Made by a program: the position numbers and the translations under genes. DNA of 64,000 bases from contig NZ_FMZZ01000010.1 of the NCBI RefSeq assembly GCF_900101685.1, positions 227,114 through 291,113 of the forward strand, in the 5' to 3' direction. Shown here piece by piece: positions 9,401-17,525 of this stretch. Source of the stretch: Actinokineospora iranica (lineage in GTDB: Bacteria; Actinomycetota; Actinomycetes; Mycobacteriales; Pseudonocardiaceae). Position 1 is the first letter of the stretch. Each line of letters opens with the position of its first letter. Under the pieces are notes generated by a model. It was not told the DNA's origin and searched no databases. It saw nothing but the letters and a program-made list of their open reading frames with translations.

Positions 9401-9708
9401 ATGCGGTCCGCGCCCTCGCCGACGGCATCAAGGAGGACACCGAGGCCTGGCTCAAGGTCAGCGAGCGGGAGTTCAGCCCGCTGCCCGACGGCGGCGCCGG
9501 GGTGGCCGCGACCATCGAGGCCACCAGGAAGCACCGCACGGAACTGCTCCTGCGCGACCACTCCGACGAGTGGACCAGGGTGGTGATCGTGGCGGGCAGG
9601 CTGCACGCGTTCGTGCTGCCGGAACTGTCCACAACGCACCCGGCCACCCGCACCGGCCCGCTCGCGGCCGAGGCGGCGGACGAACTCGCCCCCGCCAGGA
9701 ACAGCTGA
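6466..9708 (+). CDS. DHA2-family MFS exporter fused to a FAD/NAD-type Rossmann domain
   Basis: 1080 aa. Residues 1-475 are a 14-segment drug:H+ antiporter of the EmrB/QacA class: motif D1-like LDSSVVNVALPTIQ, motif A GRLGDLFGRKRLF and RFVQGIGGAM. From about residue 490 to the end is a second protein, starting LTGVRDPEFLALGLGGTNMM and closely similar by eye over its whole length to the preceding gene product, including VVAGDSFGNGHF. Typical DHA2 exporters are about 500 aa, so the fusion doubles the length. The continuous frame and matching codon use argue against an assembly artefact. The start ATG overlaps the upstream stop (TGATG). Export of the local natural product coupled to a redox or binding step is a reasonable but untested inference. 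Confidence 0.85.
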   Translation: MSTTPEPRPVPALRTLRERQLALVVLSVGTLMIILDSSVVNVALPTIQAELGFSQSELAWVINAYLIPFGGLLLLAGRLGDLFGRKRLFLGGLALFTAASAACGLAQTKEMLIGARFVQGIGGAMASAVVLGMIVTIFPGRREQARAISIYAFVAASGASVGLLAGAALTEAVNWHWIFFVNLPIGVVAILFAARLLDENRDGDTGKSPDVLGGVLITAGLSLLTYTIVQAADHGWVSARTLLLAAGALVLVLGFVYRQARAKNPLVPLGIFRARNVGWANLIQTLMVAGFAGMFFLGALYLQNVLGYSVAEIGFAYLPLTVAIAVLSLKAAPKLIEKVDARTLLVPGLLLVAGGLAFFARVPVDGTYWVDVFPVMVLLGVGAGICFPALLTAAMSQATSEDAGVRSGLVSTTQQIGPALGLAVLAALSTARTRDAVAEGEPLAEALTSGYQLAFLIGTGFVLVAIALTVTVLKPAAPKTAPEALDHTTVGDRAENLTGVRDPEFLALGLGGTNMMAMLWSVAMGRRSVGVEMRGDPNFGVMHWQVREELYHHLAEIDRMMLARYGADRIPKRGDGSLFLLSECFYSTKTQSGDVAADEVVSGFDLESHVGGVLRHSEHIDDRWVDGVPNRVVRAQGAATPPAEPDPSVLGRDMSEVLESRSVFLSGAEELLVLLRRYLEGIEAMDLAAGVESPRVRLFLSHQVVDPTQGLGRATQRGADQPGFERLPDGRVRVRIEAIRNLDYKGRFKRVIVPGTEVIDLGVPEVFVVAQGQHSEDAERLGFTQREVMIDHGDGRGPVVAQADYLSGLIEVLIDSRIRQRVATEFDKEGLPYTVRQVVIGHEDDAEIGWTLVEVPEFKTFDPVLAGLVPVGTPIDSAEYFAAHQHLLRDFFLEQTSLLVEVSKAELAKVQLTYGPKLFRLVEKIGEDALLTPNGVVAGDSFGNGHFGASGGAMTGMIGHGSRVLRYWQARDAGVAHEDAVRALADGIKEDTEAWLKVSEREFSPLPDGGAGVAATIEATRKHRTELLLRDHSDEWTRVVIVAGRLHAFVLPELSTTHPATRTGPLAAEAADELAPARNS

Positions 9709-9840
9709 CCGCGGGCCAAGCCGGAAGGCGGCCGTCCGCGGGCGTGCCACCGAAGCTGTCCATAGCAGCCGGAAAGGCGCGACCGGGCCGCTCGCGGCCG
9801 AGACCCGCGCCAGGAACGGCTGACTGCCAGGCAATGTGAC

Positions 9841-9889
9841 CGCGACCGGCGGCGGATAGGCCACTGTGGACTATCCGCCGCCGGTCGCG
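9841..9889. terminator. Long perfect hairpin terminator after the MFS fusion
   Basis: A perfect 19-bp inverted repeat (9841-9859 and 9871-9889, 11-nt loop) lies 133 bp after the MFS fusion stop. It covers the far-upstream GTG (9866) that would otherwise extend the next gene, which supports the later start chosen there. Confidence 0.8.
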
Positions 9890-9910
9890 CGCTCGAAGGA
9901 GTCCATGATC

Positions 9911-11233
9911 ATGACGCTGGCCGCGGTGCCGGTGCCGTCCATCGCCCACCACCAACTGCTCGTCTTCCTCCTGCAGATCGGCCTGGTGCTCGGCCTGGCC
10001 ACCATCCTGGGCAGGCTCGCCGTCCGGCTGCGGCTGCCCGCGGTCGTCGGCGAACTGCTCGTCGGCGTGCTGCTCGGGCCGTCGCTGCTGGGCGCGACGG
10101 CGCCGGGCCTGTCCGCCTGGCTCTTCCCCGCCGACCCCGGCCAACTGCACCTGCTCGACGCCGTCGGCCAGATCGGGGTGCTGCTGCTGGTCGGCATCAC
10201 CGGCATCCACCTCAACCTCGGCGTGATCCGCGGGCAGGGGACGATCGCCGTCCGGACCAGCGCGGGCGGCCTGCTCATCCCGCTCGGCCTCGGCGTCGCG
10301 ATCGGCTACCTGCTGCCCGGGTCGCTGCTCGCGGACTCGGCCGACCGCACGGTGTTCGCGCTGTTCCTCGGCGTTGCGCTGTGCGTGAGCGCCATCCCGG
10401 TCATCGCGAAGATCCTGCTGGAGATGCGGCTGCTGCACCGCGACATCGGCCAGCTCACGGTGAGCGCCGCCGCCGTGGACGACGTGGTGGGTTGGCTGCT
10501 GCTCTCGGTGGTGTCCGCGATGGCCACCACCGGTGTCCGAACAGGGCAGGTCCTCGTCGCGGTGGGCAGCGTGCTGCTGGTCGTGGTGGTGGCCTACCTG
10601 CTCGGCCGCCCCCTCGTCCGCGGCGCCCTGCGCGCGGCGAACCGATCCGAGGACTCCGGCCCTACCGTCGCGGTCGTGTCGATCCTGCTCCTGCTCTCCG
10701 CGGCGGCCACCCACGCGATGAAACTGGAGGCCATCCTCGGCGCGTTCGTGTGCGGCATCGTCATCGGCTCATCCGGCCTGCTCGACCACGAGAAGCTGGC
10801 CCCGCTGCGCACGTTCACGATGGCGGTGCTGGCGCCGGTCTTCTTCGCCACCGCCGGACTGCGCATGGACCTCACCGCGCTGGCCAAGCCCCCGGTGCTC
10901 CTGGCGGCGGCCGGTGTCCTGCTGGCGGCGGTCATCGGCAAGTTCGGGGGCGCGTACCTCGGCGCGCGGTTCAGCGGCCTGTCCCGCTGGCAGTCCCTGG
11001 CCATCGGCGCGGGCCTCAACGCCCGCGGCGTGATCGGCCTGATCGTCGCGATGACCGGCCTGCGGCTGGGCGTGCTGAGCACGGACGCGTTCACCATCGT
11101 CGTGCTCGTCGCCATCGTCACCTCCCTGATAACCCCACCCACCCTCCGCTACGCCCTCCGCAAGATCCCCCAAACGGACGAGGAGCACACCCGCGAGAAG
11201 TCCTTCGGCGCCTACGCCAGGGAATCCACTTGA
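9911..11233 (+). CDS. CPA2-family cation:proton antiporter (KefB/NapA type)
   Basis: 440 aa integral membrane protein with about 12-13 segments. The N-terminal half carries LPAVVGELLVGVLLGPSLLG, characteristic of Na+/H+ exchanger domains. Later come SAAAVDDVVGWLLL, with the paired acidic ion-binding residues of the CPA2 family, and GLNARGVIGLIVAMTGL near the end. No C-terminal TrkA_N or USP domain is attached. ATG 9911 was chosen because GAAGGAG lies about nine bases upstream; the in-frame ATG at 9905 is too close, and a GTG at 9866 lies inside a terminator hairpin. It exchanges Na+ or K+ for protons. Linkage to the upstream cluster is not evident. Confidence 0.87.
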   Translation: MTLAAVPVPSIAHHQLLVFLLQIGLVLGLATILGRLAVRLRLPAVVGELLVGVLLGPSLLGATAPGLSAWLFPADPGQLHLLDAVGQIGVLLLVGITGIHLNLGVIRGQGTIAVRTSAGGLLIPLGLGVAIGYLLPGSLLADSADRTVFALFLGVALCVSAIPVIAKILLEMRLLHRDIGQLTVSAAAVDDVVGWLLLSVVSAMATTGVRTGQVLVAVGSVLLVVVVAYLLGRPLVRGALRAANRSEDSGPTVAVVSILLLLSAAATHAMKLEAILGAFVCGIVIGSSGLLDHEKLAPLRTFTMAVLAPVFFATAGLRMDLTALAKPPVLLAAAGVLLAAVIGKFGGAYLGARFSGLSRWQSLAIGAGLNARGVIGLIVAMTGLRLGVLSTDAFTIVVLVAIVTSLITPPTLRYALRKIPQTDEEHTREKSFGAYAREST

Positions 11234-11562
11234 CCATCCCGCCCACGAGACACGGAACCCGGCCGTGCGTATGACTGGGGACGCGGCAAAAGCGCATCCG
11301 GCTGCCGCCAGCGGGAAATGATCAAGATGCGTGGCGCCCGCTTCGGGGGCTTCGCTCCCCGGCATGACGACCCTCCCCGCCTGAGGTGGTGGTGCCGGAC
11401 AAGGACCTAGGACGACAACTGGGTCTACGCGACCATGCCCGCCCTGTTGCCGCTCACACGCGTGCCGGTGAGACTGAAGCGTTGACCGTGCGCCTTCCGG
11501 CAAGCGGGCTGGTCGACCGGCCGCCGTCGGACGCGGGCCGGATGTCGCGGAGGAGTGTCGTC
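11234..11562. other. Intergenic region, no gene seen
   Basis: About 330 bp between the antiporter and the LEG1-like gene. The downstream open frame runs upstream to 11386, but the extension has no family similarity and no ribosome site. No clear promoter or repeat was found. Confidence 0.5.
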
Positions 11563-12504
11563 ATGGGCCACCCGGAAGAGCTGGCGGCACTGGACCTGCA
11601 TGGGGTCTGGACGACGGCGGCGGAGCTGACCGGGACGTTCGACCCGTTCCGTTTCGAGCAGCGGATGGCCGCCTACCGGCTGATGATCAACAACACCAAC
11701 CCGGACGATCGCTTCGGCGCCGACAACCGGCGGAACCCATTGTGGAGCCTGATGTTCCAGCACCAGTGGCAATACCGCACAGGCAGGCTCGGCGCGAGCA
11801 CCCGACAGGACGGGCGAATCGACCCCGACTCGCCGTGGGGCTACGGCAACTACACGCTCTGCGTCATCCCGTGGTTGGCCGCCGTGGTCGCCGGGGTGGC
11901 GCCTGCCCTGCCCGTCGCCGACCCTCCGACTCGTTCCCGGTTCCGCTACGTGGCAGGCGGAGCGGTGCCGGAGGAACTCGCGGGCGCGGTGACCGACTGG
12001 CGTGCCTACTTCACTCTGGTGAGCAATCCCGGGCCCACGGACCCGGAACCGGCGCTCCTGGCACTGTGGAAAGCCCACAAGACCTGCCTGGACGTCGTGG
12101 TCGACGCGATCACGGCCGTCGACGCCGCGCCCTGGCCCGAACTGGAGATGACCTTCCTGCGCGGCTGGTGCCGGATGGTCGACTACCTGTGGGCGGCGGC
12201 CTGGCCCACCGACTTCGAGTTCATGACCGCGCACGGCCTCGACGTTCTGCCCGAGTCGCTGCTCACCGCCCCCGAGGACGTGCGCGCTCTGCCGCCCAAG
12301 GTTCGCCGCAACGTCGACAACGTGCTCAAGCTCGCGGTCACCCCGAACTGGCGCTACCACATCAACCTGATGCTGTGGAAGCGAATCATGCGCACCCGCG
12401 AGGCCCGTGACCAGGTGCTGCCGCTGCTCGGCGCCGTGTTCGAGTCCCGGCCGGACAACGCCGCCGAACGCCGCAAGCTGATCGGCTACCTGCTGCGCCC
12501 CTGA
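11563..12504 (+). CDS. LEG1-family (liver-enriched gene 1) like protein
   Basis: 313 aa, close to the length of vertebrate LEG1 proteins. The segment FEQRMAAYRLMINNTNP, then NPLWSLMFQHQWQYRTGRL and WGYGNYTLCVIPWLAAV, parallels what I recall of human LEG1 (pattern NxLWxLPLQxxWQYRTGRLADP, then WWADLNYFLSSLPFLAAV). The vertebrate proteins are secreted, whereas no signal peptide is visible here. ATG 11563 is chosen because GGAGGAG sits seven bases upstream. The biochemical function of the family is unknown to me. It stands alone, between the antiporter and a DinB-like gene on the same strand. Confidence 0.75.
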   Translation: MGHPEELAALDLHGVWTTAAELTGTFDPFRFEQRMAAYRLMINNTNPDDRFGADNRRNPLWSLMFQHQWQYRTGRLGASTRQDGRIDPDSPWGYGNYTLCVIPWLAAVVAGVAPALPVADPPTRSRFRYVAGGAVPEELAGAVTDWRAYFTLVSNPGPTDPEPALLALWKAHKTCLDVVVDAITAVDAAPWPELEMTFLRGWCRMVDYLWAAAWPTDFEFMTAHGLDVLPESLLTAPEDVRALPPKVRRNVDNVLKLAVTPNWRYHINLMLWKRIMRTREARDQVLPLLGAVFESRPDNAAERRKLIGYLLRP

Positions 12505-12774
12505 CCGCCGCCCCCTCGCCGGGGCACACCGGATCGCGGTACCGATAAGGCATGATGAAGACGGGCCGGTCCAGCGGTCACCCCAGCTTCGAGCGGTGAA
12601 CCTCTTCAGGTCGCTCACTGGCCCTCACCCGATATCGTGAGCGCGCTCAGGCCTCGACCGCGCCCCGGGCTTCGGGCTCGTCACCTAAAACGGCGATCGT
12701 CGCCTGCGAGCCGATTCTCGTGCCCGCCAAGGCGGACTGCCCATACATCCGATCCATAGAACGGAGTGCGATCC

Positions 12775-13278
12775 ATGAGCACCGACAGAATTACCGACGG
12801 CCCCGAACGGGCGATCATCGAGAACATGCTCGACCGCAACCGCGAGGCCCTGATCGAGACCGTGCGGGGCCTCTCCGAAGCCGACGCACGCCGCAGGCTC
12901 GTCGCCTCGCTGACGACACCGATCTCATTGATCAAACATGCCGCGGCCGCCGAGCGAATCTGGTTCCAGCGATTCTGGGCAGGTCTGGACGAATCGGAAT
13001 GCGATGGATACTCGAACCGGGACGAGGGCACCTTCGCCGTCGCGGACGACGAGACCGTGGTCGACGTGATCGCCGAATTCACCCGCGCCAGCCGACGATC
13101 ACGTGAGATCGCCGCCCGCTTCACCCTGGACGACACCAAGGACAACCCGCGTGAAGGAACAGTCAGTATGCGCTGGACGCTGCTCGCCATGATCGAGGAA
13201 TTCGCCCGCCACGCTGGGCACGGCGACATCCTTCGCGAACAGATCGATCAAAAGGCCCGAGGCCAGAGTGGTGCCTGA
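12775..13278 (+). CDS. DinB/DUF664-family protein
   Basis: 167 aa four-helix-bundle protein of the DinB/YfiT-like superfamily. LIKHAAAAERIWFQRF in the N-terminal third and FARHAGHGDILREQID near the C-terminus supply the conserved His residues that bind a divalent metal in this family. Members include thiol-dependent S-transferases (mycothiol or bacillithiol users) and uncharacterised proteins. ATG 12775 follows an ACGGAG ribosome site; the in-frame GTG at 12766 lies within that site. The specific substrate cannot be inferred. Confidence 0.8.
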   Translation: MSTDRITDGPERAIIENMLDRNREALIETVRGLSEADARRRLVASLTTPISLIKHAAAAERIWFQRFWAGLDESECDGYSNRDEGTFAVADDETVVDVIAEFTRASRRSREIAARFTLDDTKDNPREGTVSMRWTLLAMIEEFARHAGHGDILREQIDQKARGQSGA

Positions 13279-13636
13279 ACTCGTTGGGCATGGAAGTGGC
13301 GAGAAGACGTCATCGCCACTTGGCCGATCGACTGGACCAAGATCATCCACTAGTGTGACCGGCGAGCCGAGTGGGCACGCGTCGCGGTTGGGTTCGACCG
13401 AGGCCGCGCCGATTCCGAAGGGAGACCGCCGAATAGCCCTGTCCGCCTTGCCATGGAAGAGTTCGGCCGGTGATCGGCGCGATCTCTCGCTTGCTGTTTC
13501 CGGCCGAGGAGGTCCTGTCCCGGGAGGTCCATTCCGGGCTGCGCCTGCCGCGTCCTGAGGGTCCGGCGTACCGGGGTGCGTCCCCGGGCGCGCGGGTTGG
13601 TAGAACCTGACTAGGACGACCGGTTGGGGGCATGAG
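13279..13636. other. Intergenic region, no gene seen
   Basis: About 358 bp between the DinB-like and NACHT genes. Open frames here read as shadows with no recognisable domain. It should contain the promoter of the NACHT gene, but no convincing -10/-35 pair was picked out. Confidence 0.4.
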
Positions 13637-15886
13637 ATGACAGAGCAGTTCGGCGCGCTGCTCCTGGAGTTCCGTAGGCAGGCCGGGTTGACTCAGGACG
13701 AGTTGGCCGCCCGGTCGGAGATCGCGGTGCGCACCATCCGGCGGTTCGAGACCGGGGCGCACACGAACCCGCAGGTGGGCACTGTGCGTCGGCTGGCGGC
13801 GGCACTTGATCTGTCCACGTCGGACCAGGCGAGGCTGCTCGCAACGGCGGGCAAGTTCGGGCAGCGGGCCGACGATCCAGCCACAGTGGACTCGCCGCAG
13901 GACGGCAGGCCCGCGCGGCAGCTGACAGCGAACGAGCACGAGCTGCTCGAAGCTGCCAACGAGCTCGCCGACGTGGTGCGGGCCCGGTGGCAGCAGGAGG
14001 AGGTCCGGCGCCGGATTCACGATCCCGGCCCGTTGCCGGTGCGGTGGCGCTCGGCGGGCGCCGAGCTGACCGACGGTGACGCGCCGACCGATCTCGGGGG
14101 AGCGCTCGACCAGATCGTGTCCTGCTACCGGCGCGTTCCGTCCGGCAGGCTTGTCGTGCTCGGCCAGGCAGGCGCGGGCAAGAGTATGCTCGCCGTCCGG
14201 CTCGTCCTCGACCTGCTCGACCCGTCGACCGCCGCGGGCGCGGTCCCGGTGGTCATCGGCATCAGCTCATGGCATCCGGCCAAGACGTCCTTCCACGAGT
14301 GGCTGGCCACTCAGCTGATCCGGCACTACCCCGGCCTGGCCAAACCGAGCCGCAGCGGTTCGACGCTCGCCGCCCGGCTGATCGAGAGCGGCCGGATTCT
14401 CCCGGTGCTCGACGGCTTCGACGAGATCGCCGACGGGCTGCACCAGCCCGCGCTGGCCGCCCTCAACCAGATCACCCTGCCACTCGTGCTGACCAGCAGA
14501 CCGGACGAGTATCGGGACGCGGTCGACGCCACCAGGGTGCTGCGCGGCGCGGCGGCCATCGAGTTGGCCGACCTCACCGTCGCCGACCTCGCCGACTACC
14601 TGCCGCGCACCGCGCGCAAGGCCGCCAGCGACGTGGTGACCAAGTGGGACCCGGTGCTGCGCGGGCTGGCCGATCAGCCCGACAGCCCGCTGGCCGCCGC
14701 GCTCACCACCCCGCTCATGGTCGGCCTCGCCCGTGTCATCTACAGCGACACCGCTGACCGCGACCCGGCCGAGCTGCTCGCCACCGAGCGGTTTCCCACC
14801 GTGGAAAGCATCTCCGACCATCTGCTGACGAGTTTCGTGCACACCGCCTACCGGCGCCAACCGCTCGATCGAACCGTGGGCCTTGACGAACGCTGGTCGG
14901 TCGAGCAGGCCACGCGGTGGCTTCGGTTCCTCGCCACGCACCTGACCAGGCGGCGCACCACCGACTTCGCCTGGTGGGAGTCCGGCACCGCGCTGGGCCG
15001 CGGGCCGCGAACCCTGGTGATCGCCCTGTTCACGGGTGTCACGGCCACCCTGGTCGACTGGCTGGTGGAAGGCGCCGCGAGCGCGTTCGGGGTGCGGGTC
15101 GGGACCAGTCCGTGGTTCGTCTCCGGCCTGCTGATCGGTTTCCTCGCCGCCGTGCTCATGGTGGTCAGCTACCGGTTGATGGTCGGCCGCGGGGTGCCGC
15201 CGCCGCTGTATCTGCGGATCAGCGTGCGCGGCGGCGGCTGGCGGCCGAGCGCGACGACGAGAACCCGGCTGCGGCACGGTGTCCTCTGCGGGCTCGTGTT
15301 CGGCGTCTGCCTTGGCACCGCGCACAACCTTCTCGCGCTGGTGACGTCCCCGTCCGCGGCCGCGCTCGTGGTCTGGACGGTCGACGCGATCATGTTCGGG
15401 CTCGTCTACGCGCCTGCGGGCGCACTCGTGTTCTGGATAATCAGCATGATCGAGGCCCCGGTCGACCTCGCGTCTGCGGGCAGGCCCGCCGACCTGATCC
15501 GCGCCAACCGCAGGGTCTTGGTCGGCCCGGCGCTCGTGCTCGTGCCGTTGTTCGCCGGATTCATCGTGGCCACGGCCGAGGTGCTGGCCGCGCTCGACGC
15601 CGGTCGGCCGTTCGGACTCGAACTCGACTGGACACCGCCGCTCGTCATCGCGGCGGGCCTGGTCAGCGCGATCAGCGGCGGCGCCGGTTATGTGCTCGGC
15701 ATGACCCCGTGGGGCCAGTGGCTGGTGTTCGCGCGGATCTGGCTGCCGCTCACCGGGCGGCTGCCCTGGGCGGTGGTCGCGTTCCTTGAGGACGCGTGCC
15801 TGCGCGGCGTGCTCCGCCAGTCCGGCCCGTACTACCAGTTCCGCCATGCCCGCCTTCAGGCCCATCTCGCGGCCGGACACGCCTGA
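13637..15886 (+). CDS. HTH-NACHT STAND ATPase with C-terminal membrane domain
   Basis: 749 aa. Residues 5-60 form an XRE-type helix-turn-helix (LTQDELAARSEIAVRTIRRF). A NACHT/STAND NTPase follows: Walker A GQAGAGKS near 175, Walker B LPVLDGFDEIAD near 255, and a sensor-like LVLTSRPDEY near 285. From about 455 to 720 there are some seven hydrophobic segments, then a conserved soluble tail YYQFRHARLQAHLA. NACHT ATPases oligomerise on ligand recognition, and bacterial relatives include anti-phage proteins; a defence role is inferred only. The N-terminal HTH plus membrane C-terminus could instead mean a membrane-tethered regulator. It converges on the secretion operon with a 13-bp gap. Confidence 0.82.
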   Translation: MTEQFGALLLEFRRQAGLTQDELAARSEIAVRTIRRFETGAHTNPQVGTVRRLAAALDLSTSDQARLLATAGKFGQRADDPATVDSPQDGRPARQLTANEHELLEAANELADVVRARWQQEEVRRRIHDPGPLPVRWRSAGAELTDGDAPTDLGGALDQIVSCYRRVPSGRLVVLGQAGAGKSMLAVRLVLDLLDPSTAAGAVPVVIGISSWHPAKTSFHEWLATQLIRHYPGLAKPSRSGSTLAARLIESGRILPVLDGFDEIADGLHQPALAALNQITLPLVLTSRPDEYRDAVDATRVLRGAAAIELADLTVADLADYLPRTARKAASDVVTKWDPVLRGLADQPDSPLAAALTTPLMVGLARVIYSDTADRDPAELLATERFPTVESISDHLLTSFVHTAYRRQPLDRTVGLDERWSVEQATRWLRFLATHLTRRRTTDFAWWESGTALGRGPRTLVIALFTGVTATLVDWLVEGAASAFGVRVGTSPWFVSGLLIGFLAAVLMVVSYRLMVGRGVPPPLYLRISVRGGGWRPSATTRTRLRHGVLCGLVFGVCLGTAHNLLALVTSPSAAALVVWTVDAIMFGLVYAPAGALVFWIISMIEAPVDLASAGRPADLIRANRRVLVGPALVLVPLFAGFIVATAEVLAALDAGRPFGLELDWTPPLVIAAGLVSAISGGAGYVLGMTPWGQWLVFARIWLPLTGRLPWAVVAFLEDACLRGVLRQSGPYYQFRHARLQAHLAAGHA

Positions 15887-15899
15887 CAGGACCTGGCAG

Positions 15900-16232
15900 T
15901 CAACTCGTGGACATCTCGGCGAGCACCGCGCCGAACCGCTGCCGTGCCTCGTCGTCGGTGGCAGCCACCCGATTCGCGCTTGACAACAGGCCTTCCGCGG
16001 TTTGCCTGCTCTGGTCGATCAGGCCGAGCAGTTCCTGCTGCCACGTCTCAGCGCACTTCTTCAGCGCTTCCGTGGTCAGCCAGCCCGGATGCCGCTCCAC
16101 CGCCGTCCTGGTGCTGGCGAACAGGTTGTCGACGTTGTTCTTCGACGTTTCCGCGTCCGTCCTGATCCGGTCGGCGATCAGCCGCACCACTTCCGGGGTC
16201 ATGGTGATGAAGTCGTTCTGCGGTGGCGCCAT
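15900..16232 (-). CDS. WXG100-like small protein
   Basis: 110 aa, almost entirely helical, of ESAT-6/WXG100 size. It has TPEVVRLIADRIRTDAETSK, then a central HPGWLTTEAL in place of a strict WXG turn, then a second long helix. An AGGAGA ribosome site precedes the ATG. It is the last gene of the minus-strand secretion operon, 33 bp after the amidase-domain protein. It may be that protein's helical partner or chaperone; an immunity function is possible but nothing shows it. Confidence 0.7.
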   Translation of the reverse strand: MAPPQNDFITMTPEVVRLIADRIRTDAETSKNNVDNLFASTRTAVERHPGWLTTEALKKCAETWQQELLGLIDQSRQTAEGLLSSANRVAATDDEARQRFGAVLAEMSTS

Positions 16233-16265
16233 TCGCTCGTCTCCTGATCCTCGTTGTCTGTCTCG

Positions 16266-17525
16266 CTAGACCCAGTCCGGGTGTGGGCGAACGATGATCG
16301 GAACGTCCGACCCGATCGCGATGTCGTTGTGCGGCACCCGGTCGTTCAGGCCCAGGCTCGACAGGCTCGGCGTGTGCTGGGTGTAGACGACCTCGCCGTC
16401 GGGCATGACCGCGGTGACGACGGCGGCGTGGTGGATGCTTTCCTTGTCCTTGAAGTAGACGATGTCACCCGGTTTCGCCTGCTCCACCGGAACGGTCTCA
16501 CCGCCGTGCTTGAGCATGTAGTCATGGTGGTTCTGCGCCGCGGCCCACGGCTCGGAGTGGTCTTTGTTGTTGGGCAGATAAGGCCGGTCGCCGGGCTCTC
16601 CCCGGTTCGTGTACCAGTCGTCGGGGTTCTTCCAGCCCTGGCCGTCGCCTTCCTCCGGCAGGCCGCCGCCGTCGCGCATGGCGTGCGAGACGAAGTTCGT
16701 GCAGTTGGACATGCCGGGAACGTCCTTGTGGGTCGTGTCGCCGTGCTCGGCCACCCAGCGGAGCATTTCGACCCGGTTCAAGCCGTCGTTCCCGATGAGG
16801 TCCTTCCGCACGCTGTCGGGAATCCCCTTCATGTCGTGCAGTTCGACGGGGGCCGCCTTCATGTACTGGTCCTGCTGCTCTTTCGTCAGCGAACTCCACC
16901 AGGCCGCCTGCTCCTGCGGGCCCGCGTCCAGCGGCATCGTCTCTTTGATCATTTCCAGGGTGCTTGCGGTGGCGTCCCGCACCGACTTGTTGAGCACTTC
17001 GTCGCGGAGTTCCTCCTGCGTGAGCACCTTGGTTATGCTCGCCGGTTCGATCAACCTGGCCAGGCTCGCCGCCGCCTCTTTGTCGATCTCGGCGGCGTCA
17101 CGCACCGCGTCCGCGATGAGCGCCGTGGACTGCTGCGCCCGCTCAGCCAACTGCTGGTCCTCCGCGCCCGCGGGCACGGTGACCTGTCCGTCGGCGTCGA
17201 CCGTCAGCCCTGACCTGACCGCGAAGTCGACCGCGGAGTCGAGATTCCGCTTGCACAGGGCGATAGCGTCGGCATAGCCGTCCAAAGTGGACAACACGCC
17301 GCGCATGGACATGCCCGCCGCCTGGAAGTCCTGGGCGACCTTGCGGATGGTCTGCCGCGCCTTTTCGCCGACCTCGTCGGCCCAGTTCTCCGCGAGCGCC
17401 TTCCCGTCACGTTCGTACAGGTGCTCCGCCGAGGCCTCCGCCTCCTTGGCCAGCTTGAGCCAGTCGTCGGCGGCGTCCGCGAACGATTGCGGATCGAAGT
17501 CCTTCAGTTGCTGATAGGTGATCAT
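16266..17525 (-). CDS. Type VII-type protein with C-terminal Amidase_6 domain
   Basis: 419 aa. The N-terminal ~120 residues are helical with a WXG-like turn (LAENWADEVGEKAR) typical of ESX/LXG secretion modules. A helical linker follows. The C-terminal ~170 residues match the putative amidase domain (Amidase_6, NlpC/P60-related papain fold): SNCTNFVSHAMRDGG with nucleophile Cys about 275, and a histidine in ESIHHAAVVTAV near 366. PGDIVYF, common in such hydrolases, lies between. This predicts a peptidoglycan-cleaving or other amide-cleaving effector secreted by a type VII system. The ATG overlaps the stop of the preceding PPE-like gene. No signal peptide is present. Target and immunity partner are unknown. 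Confidence 0.82.
   Translation of the reverse strand: MITYQQLKDFDPQSFADAADDWLKLAKEAEASAEHLYERDGKALAENWADEVGEKARQTIRKVAQDFQAAGMSMRGVLSTLDGYADAIALCKRNLDSAVDFAVRSGLTVDADGQVTVPAGAEDQQLAERAQQSTALIADAVRDAAEIDKEAAASLARLIEPASITKVLTQEELRDEVLNKSVRDATASTLEMIKETMPLDAGPQEQAAWWSSLTKEQQDQYMKAAPVELHDMKGIPDSVRKDLIGNDGLNRVEMLRWVAEHGDTTHKDVPGMSNCTNFVSHAMRDGGGLPEEGDGQGWKNPDDWYTNRGEPGDRPYLPNNKDHSEPWAAAQNHHDYMLKHGGETVPVEQAKPGDIVYFKDKESIHHAAVVTAVMPDGEVVYTQHTPSLSSLGLNDRVPHNDIAIGSDVPIIVRPHPDWV

Noticed and set aside
6349..9864. 1171-codon minus-strand open frame
   Set aside because: Antisense shadow of the MFS fusion gene, with no recognisable motifs or ribosome site.
14267..15880. 537-codon minus-strand frame opposite the NACHT gene
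   Set aside because: The plus strand carries clear Walker A/B and membrane segments; this frame has none.
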